Part shown: piece after piece, positions 59,207 to 64,000 of the stretch
How the letters are laid out: the number at the start of each line of letters is the position of its first letter
Position numbering within the stretch: position 1 is the stretch's first letter
From: Ascaphus truei
Lineage: Eukaryota; Chordata; Amphibia; Anura; Ascaphidae
Direction of reading: 5' to 3'
Assembly (NCBI GenBank): GCA_036426205.1
Contig: CM071568.1
Coordinates: forward strand, 215,927,245 to 215,991,244
Length of the DNA stretch: 64,000 bases
Made by a program: the position numbers and the translations under genes
Notes under the pieces: model-generated
The model's input: the letters and a program-made list of their open reading frames with translations, nothing else
The model's database searches: none
Told to the model about the DNA's origin: nothing

Positions 59207-59632
59207 TTACAGTTGTATTTACATTTGCATATTTGCTTTGCTGTGGAGGGTATTGTCACTTTGTTTACTCACCATAACTTAACTCAGTATGGTAACCCCA
59301 TCCTTTGCTTCTCTGCATACCCAGTTCACAAACCCCACACTGATGAGACCCATAAGGTCGAAACAGCTGTCTGTGGGTGTGTTTTCTGGGTATGCACCTT
59401 AACCCTGGCTGTGCTAAAAGCTGTGACCATGCAGCAAGCTTAAGCCTATAGGAACCATGTTAAAAATGGTTTTTGAAGAAAAAAGTGACACTGTGTGCTC
59501 ATTTGCATGTCATTCCCAGAATCCCTGCTGCAGTGGAAGTGCTGTGTGCTGGGTGATAATGGTGAAAGGCGGGGTGCAGACCTGCCTAAGACATGCAGAT
59601 GAGCATACAGTTGTATTTACATTTGCATATAT
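59207..59632 (+). repeat. hammerhead ribozyme repeat with duplicated ends
   Basis: ACAGTTGTATTTACATTTGC occurs at 59209 and again at 59607, 398 bp apart. The copy thus has one full unit plus the start of a second. It carries a complete hammerhead at 59334-59377. Downstream words (GTGTGCTCATTTGCATGTCA, CTGCTGCAGTGGAAGTGCTG) are shared with 13005-13258 and 18715-19198. No coding capacity. TA repeats follow. Confidence 0.82.
59334..59377 (+). ncRNA. hammerhead ribozyme, complete canonical core
   Basis: Self-cleaving RNA motif. Helix I: CCCACA (59334-59339) with UGUGGG (59372-59377), 6 bp. Core CUGAUGA (59340-59346). Helix II: GACC (59347-59350) and GGUC (59356-59359), loop CAUAA. Core GAAA (59360-59363). 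A short stem III, A-C paired with G-U around AGCU. Cleavage would be after C59371 of the GUC triplet. All invariant core bases are present. The minus-strand relative at 18966-19008 is mutated. Confidence 0.85.
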
Positions 59633-59793
59633 ATATATATATATAACGGGTATTCCCCCTACCCAATCGCATTTGAGTGCATGTCAGGGGGAACCTATAT
59701 GTTCAAAATATAAAGATCCACTGCTCTCCTATTATAACAAACTTAGTAAATAAAAGATACACAGGTGCACAAGGGAATGATTGAATACTATAT

Positions 59794-60182
59794 ACACATA
59801 TAGGAGGTAGGATTGTAGAAAATCATATCCCACAAGAATCCCTCATAATTGCACTCATGTGATGTAATTATTGCTAGAATAACAGTGATCCAGGATGATC
59901 CTATATAACCAGTCATAGTGATCAGAAAAAACAAAAAATCATTTATTAATATCTTGCAAAATAAACCAATTTTCCAATATTTAATTCCTTTTATATATTC
60001 CACACCCGTGTGTTTGCGAGATAGAATAAATGATTTTTGTTTTTTCCTACTCACTGATAGGGTTATATAGGATACTATCCTGGATCACTGTATCCTAGCA
60101 ATAATTACATCACATGAGTGCAATGTGAGGGATTCTTGTGGAGATAGGATTTTCACAATCCTACCTCATATGTGTGTATTAG
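59794..60182. repeat. long inverted repeat, arms of about 155 bp
   Basis: 59794-59950 (ACACATATAGGAGGTAGGAT, CACAAGAATCCCTCA, AATTGCACTCATGTGATGTA) is inverted at 60024-60182, with moderate divergence, around a 75-bp centre that contains AATAAA. No coding. Confidence 0.82.
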
Positions 60183-60217
60183 GACACTATTGTTTACAGG
60201 TGTTTGGTGCTATACCT

Positions 60218-61460
60218 GTCAGGCTCAACAGGAGGCCTGAGCCTCCGCTAGTGAGAGCCTGGGGTGAATCTTGGAATGATCTTCCTTACAGCGCCTCCAC
60301 CTATGTAGGATTCTAGGAGTGTAGAATGTACCCCACATAGGACCCACATATATTAACCACATACACCAAAGGCTAATAACACAGGTTTACTATATGCAGA
60401 TAACATCACAAAATACACATGCATCAAACTCAGTATCACCTGTAACACTACTCCAGGGGTGATAACCCCACACAGTGTCCACAGTCCCCAATGTCATTCG
60501 CTCCCACTTAGGAGTATATATCCCGTGCCAACCACCGCGTGCCATCACACCGTGTCCAGGATAACCCTGTCCCGTGGTCCAGCGCTGCCACTATGTGTGA
60601 GTACTCGTTGGTGCACTTAATAATGTACATGCCCAGTGCGACAGCACCTGGTTTAAAAGGTCTTCAAAAAGGAATCCGTTGACCTCCCTGCGTGACGTCT
60701 GGTCTCACCAGCGTGGTGGTCCGTCAGGGGCGATCCCACTCTGAATATAGTCCTGCTCTCTCTTCTGTAGAGAGTAGGCCTGATCCCAAGCCTTTCTCCG
60801 CGGGAAGCTCGCGTCCGCTGTGTCCTCACTGACAATATATATGTTACTAAGGGGCAGGGTTCCTGACTTAGGGGCCTGTCCCTGAAGCACAACAAACTAT
60901 ATATATGGCTCAGGACTAACTGGGGCCTAGGGGGCTGCTGGCCTAATGCAGTGGGTCACAGACCCCTGCACTCACCTCCTACCCCTAGCTCTTCCTGGTC
61001 CTGACTGACTAGGTGGGATGAGCGCGCAAAATGATCTATCTCCTAGAGCAGGGAGATACTGCAGCCCTATTGGCTCTCTGGCGTCAGGTGGGCGCTCCTG
61101 AGGCTCATGGGACATGTAGGCCCATAGCCTCTCCTGATTGGTGGGGGTTCGGCGCTTGTAATGCGCATGCGCGAACTACCAGGGGCCTCCGACGTATTCT
61201 TTACACTGTGCATGCGCGAGGAAAAAACATGGCGATGCCCTATGCTGTCGGGCCGCCGCAGAGCCTCCAGAGCACCGGAGCGTCATGCTCGGCCCCCACC
61301 CTCCAGAAACTCCAGCGGGTCTACCGCTTGGCTCCGGCAGCACTCACCATCGGTCCCGTCAGCGAAGGTAACGAGGGGGGTCACGGAGCACGAAGGAGCC
61401 CTGGGCACACACTCCCCTGATAAAAAACCCAACGGCCTCGCTTGGGCCACATACTTAAGC
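60218..61460 (-). mobile_element. LTR of the PNMA-like-gag element family, minus strand
   Basis: It contains CAGCGCCTCCACCT (reverse of AGGTGGAGGCGCTG) near 60292. Reverse-strand words AGCCAATAGGGCTG, GTGCAGG, TTAGGCCAGC and GGTGCTGCCGG-like parts are shared with the LTR at 34320-36083. A CpG-rich section at 61140-61330 has TGCGCATGCGCGAA. The low-coordinate end is probably at TGTCAGGC (60218); the high end is blurred by a MITE insertion. Confidence 0.68.
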
Positions 61461-61465
61461 AACTA

Positions 61466-61787
61466 CAGGCATACCCAGCATTAACAACGCAAGGGATCGG
61501 AGCAGTATGTAAAGCGAAAATGTATTAAAGTGAAGCACTATCTTTTTTCCACTATCTAGCAGGTACAGTACTGCAACGTCATATACGTGCATAACGTTGT
61601 GTAAATAACACATTTGTAACAGGCTCATAGTCTCCCCGCTTGGGCACAGCTTCGGTACAGGTAGGGAGCCGGTATGTGTTCAGGACGTGCTGACAGGCGC
61701 ATGCATGAGCTGCCATTTGCATATGGACGATATGTCCTACTCGCAGGAGTGTACTTAAAGTGAGTGTCCTTAAACCGGGGTATGCCG
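61466..61787. mobile_element. mariner-type MITE, copy 2 (322 bp)
   Basis: The ends CAGGCATACCCAGCATTAAC and TTAAACCGGGGTATGCCG are flanked by TA (61464-61465, 61788-61789). The interior matches 16511-16825 closely (GTAAAGCGAAAATGTA, CAGCTTCGGTACAGGTAGGG). It lies at the edge of the LTR element. Confidence 0.8.
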
Positions 61788-61889
61788 TATATACAGAAGT
61801 TATATAATGAAAAATGCAGTAACATACATGCAACTTATCACGTCATACAGTTATTGAGATTGTACATTTCACTGAACATTACATGACGG

Positions 61890-63115
61890 ACTGAACTTAC
61901 TGCGATCCCATGTTGAGCATCATAATGGGGTGCCCCCATTTGGTCATAGGTACCCGGTTTGGAGGGGTACACTCTTTTGGCTCGGCGGCGAGCTGTTCTT
62001 CAGCAATACCCTCAGGGGAGTAATAGGTACAGTCTGAAAAGCCTCTTCCCTTGAGGGGAGAATGTTCTGAACAGTCTCGTGTTGGCTCAAAGCACGGGCT
62101 CTGTGGATCCAAAGGCTTGCCTGCTGGAGCCACCTTAGTAGGCGTTGGCCTACGGGGCCCTTACCCGTAGCTCCTCCGGGAGATGCCCCTTCAGTGGAAT
62201 AGTCCCTTTGAGAGGGTCCTTCCATGGATCTCTGGAGTTTCAGAGTTGGTACAATTGTTTAAAGTCTCTTGACCAATCTGAGGAATCGGCCTCCCCGTTC
62301 AGCAGTGTGGCCAGTATTTCGATTCTTCGTCTTCCACTTGGGGGATGGGGAGAAGATGATTACGATGCCAGACCTTTACACGGCCTCAGTGTATTTGATG
62401 CGATAGACGGGAGGCCAGGTATCTGCGACTCTACCTCATATACACCATTCTCCATCGGTCAGCCAATTTATGTTTTCGGGACTCCGATTACGAAGCAACA
62501 CAGGTCCCCAGGACGAAGCTCCTGATGTTTGACTTTAGGTCGTACTCGACTTTTATTGTCCGCATTATTTAGCTGTAGACTTTCAGCCTGTTGGTAAGCC
62601 TGTTGCAAATTGTCCTTAATCTTTGCACTTATTTGAAATGGGTAGCATTATGTATCCCATCCGTTTGAAACTCGAAGACGTACGCTACTGGCAGTCTTGC
62701 ACTTCCAAACATAGGAAGTATGGGGAGAACCGATTGACTTGTGCGGGTACAGTTGTACGCGGGATCTTCTCCCTTGGAGTCCACCAGGTCCTTATATCGT
62801 ATTACCTTGTCGTGAGTTATGTTCATCCCTTTGCATCACAGTAGGCTGCTGGGATAGCATGCGACAGGATCCTAAGGAGTCTGCAACCCGTAGAAGGCCA
62901 CTTGATCGTGCATGATGGCTGCTGTTCCGGGTCCTGGGATTTCTTCCCACTCATCATATCTGGGTTGCACTTAGTCCTGGTCGTTGGGATAAAGCGTCAG
63001 CTTCCGATGTTCAAAGGCACGGCGTATACCTTCAGAGAGAATTGGTAATTGTATAGGGCTGCCCGGCTATCGGTGACCTGATGCTCCAAATTTGGCGGAG
63101 GTCGAGTACGTGGTG
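61890..63115 (-). pseudogene. LTR retrotransposon integrase C-terminal remnant
   Basis: Across several minus-strand frames: GIRRAFEHRKLTLYPNDQD, LPILPMFGSARLPVAYVF, THFK, KIKDNLQQAYQQAESLQLNN, LRPGDL, GVYEVESQIPGLPS and YNHLLPIPQVEDEE. These correspond to the end of a Ty3/gypsy-like integrase (MFGRxARLPV, LxxGDxVL and HRNHLLP regions). The catalytic core is absent and stops are many. It lies between two minus-strand LTR pieces, so it is probably what remains of that element's pol. Confidence 0.68.
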
Positions 63116-63130
63116 GGATGTTGTCCGTCC

Positions 63131-63131
<1 letters not shown>

Positions 63132-63175
<44 letters not shown>

Positions 63176-63236
63176 AAGGACCAGTCTCTTCCATGTGTGT
63201 GTGTGTATGTGTGTGTGTGTGTATACATGGACCATT

Positions 63237-63274
<38 letters not shown>

Positions 63275-63291
63275 CATTGACCAGTCTCTTC

Positions 63292-63329
<38 letters not shown>

Positions 63330-63335
63330 CTGTAT
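63132..63335. repeat. (TG)n microsatellite cluster
   Basis: Four TG runs are separated by related spacers (ACCAGTCTCTTCCATG, ATACATGGACCATTCTCG), i.e. a locally duplicated microsatellite unit of about 60 bp. Confidence 0.95.
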
Positions 63336-63377
63336 GTAGCCCTGTTTCCTTCTGAATACAGTATACTACCAATGCTG

Positions 63378-64000
63378 TCTAACCTGTTGGCTCGCAGGGC
63401 CTAAGCCTCTGCCACGGAGAGCCTGGGCAATGTACATGTATGGATAATCTCTTACCAGGTGCAGCGCCTCCACCTGCGATGGCTCCCAGCAGAGCGGGTG
63501 TTGCTCCTCACAGGACAATAACACAATACTACTCACACAGCATATAAAAGAAACAGTAGCTTTACTAACGGTAACCATAACCATGCATATATCATTCCAG
63601 TTAATATTACTCTTCAAGGAGACACGCAGGACGCGACCCTTCACCGTGTTCCCACACCGTGTCCAATATCCCACACCATAAACCCTCAAGGTGAATGTAT
63701 GTGTGTGACTGCACAGCCACTAATATGGGCAGTGCTATAGTTGGTGCACTTTATTGGATGTTACCTGCCGAGCGCTCCTGCGCTCGGGCCCACAAACGGT
63801 CTTCACAAAGGATCTGACGACGTGGGGCGGTCTGTGATGTCCTCCGGGCCGATCCCACCCGGCGATTGATGGTACTCCTGGAGAGGTCTGGTTCCAAACC
63901 TCTGGGATGCAGCTGTGACAGTCTCTGTGTCCCTAGCTCCACACACACTAACGTGACAGGTTCCTATTCTAGGGCCTGTCCCTATATTAACGAGACTTGA
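63378..64000 (-). mobile_element. LTR of the PNMA-like-gag element family, runs off the window
   Basis: GTGCAGCGCCTCCACCTGCG and ATGGCTCCCAGCAGAG near 63460-63495 are the reverse of the LTR section at about 35890-35915. GAGCGCTCCTGCGCTCGG, TTCACAAAGGATCTGACG and CGATCCCACCCGGCGATTGA match the reverse of 35500-35590. It is probably the 5' LTR partner of 60218-61460, with most of the interior deleted. Confidence 0.7.

Noticed and set aside
63032..63404. Several open frames of 60-107 codons
   Set aside because: They cross the TG repeat cluster and have no other content.

Overview
The window looks like vertebrate, most likely anuran amphibian, intergenic DNA built almost wholly from layered transposable elements. 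This is judged from the mix of families: Tx1/L1-like, CR1/Rex1-like and RTE-like LINEs, many Penelope-like elements (PLEs), PIF/Harbinger, hAT and mariner-type DNA elements, a Gmr1-type Ty3/gypsy element, and hammerhead-ribozyme repeats. The species cannot be told from the sequence. I found no convincing host exon, tRNA, rRNA or CRISPR array.

Layout. 1-2661: 3' part of a Tx1/L1-like LINE (+). 2680-4170: N-terminal region of a PLE (-), one in-frame stop. 4960-5587: a frameshifted forkhead-like gene (+). 8462-9775: a decayed PIF/Harbinger transposase (-) with a recognisable intron; the two face each other across AT-rich DNA with a CpG-rich block. 10735-11085: sequence like a Harbinger terminus. 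11086-12817: PLE reverse transcriptase and start of its endonuclease (-), interrupted by a 136-bp hammerhead-like insertion with a 13-bp target duplication. 13272-16359: almost complete PLE (-) between perfect 104-bp inverted repeats. 16511-18257: two MITEs and a solo LTR, each with a clean target duplication. 18715-19198: a hammerhead-containing repeat with duplicated ends. 19235-21500: an RTE-like LINE in two opposed pieces, with a hAT MITE inside. 22292-23492: inverted PLE-like ends around further hammerhead-like cores and a strong palindrome. 24790-26930: PLE (-) split by a solo LTR. 26960-28760: Tx1/L1-like LINE (+) split by a CR1/Rex1-like insert. 31836-32650: solo LTR. 34320-39437: an LTR, then two tandem long open frames for a PNMA-like gag protein. 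39338-40000: PLE endonuclease fragment (-). 40656-41480: long palindromes. 44300-45432: CR1/Rex1-like LINE. 47990-48479 and 55027-55278: inverted repeats with PLE-type hammerhead-like cores. 49964-54124: a Gmr1-type element with 5' LTR, SCAN-domain gag, protease, integrase and then reverse transcriptase. 59207-59632: a repeat carrying a complete hammerhead ribozyme. 60218-64000: two minus-strand LTR pieces flanking integrase C-terminal remnants, of the same LTR family as that at 34-36 kb.

Most coding remnants carry stops and frameshifts. The exceptions are the two PNMA-like gag frames (546 and 505 codons, open throughout) and the PLE at 13-16 kb, whose identical end repeats also point to recent activity. 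A recurrent theme is RNA structure: one complete hammerhead at 59334-59377 and several PLE-associated cores whose helix II covaries between copies. All identifications come from reading the sequence by eye; no database search was run.
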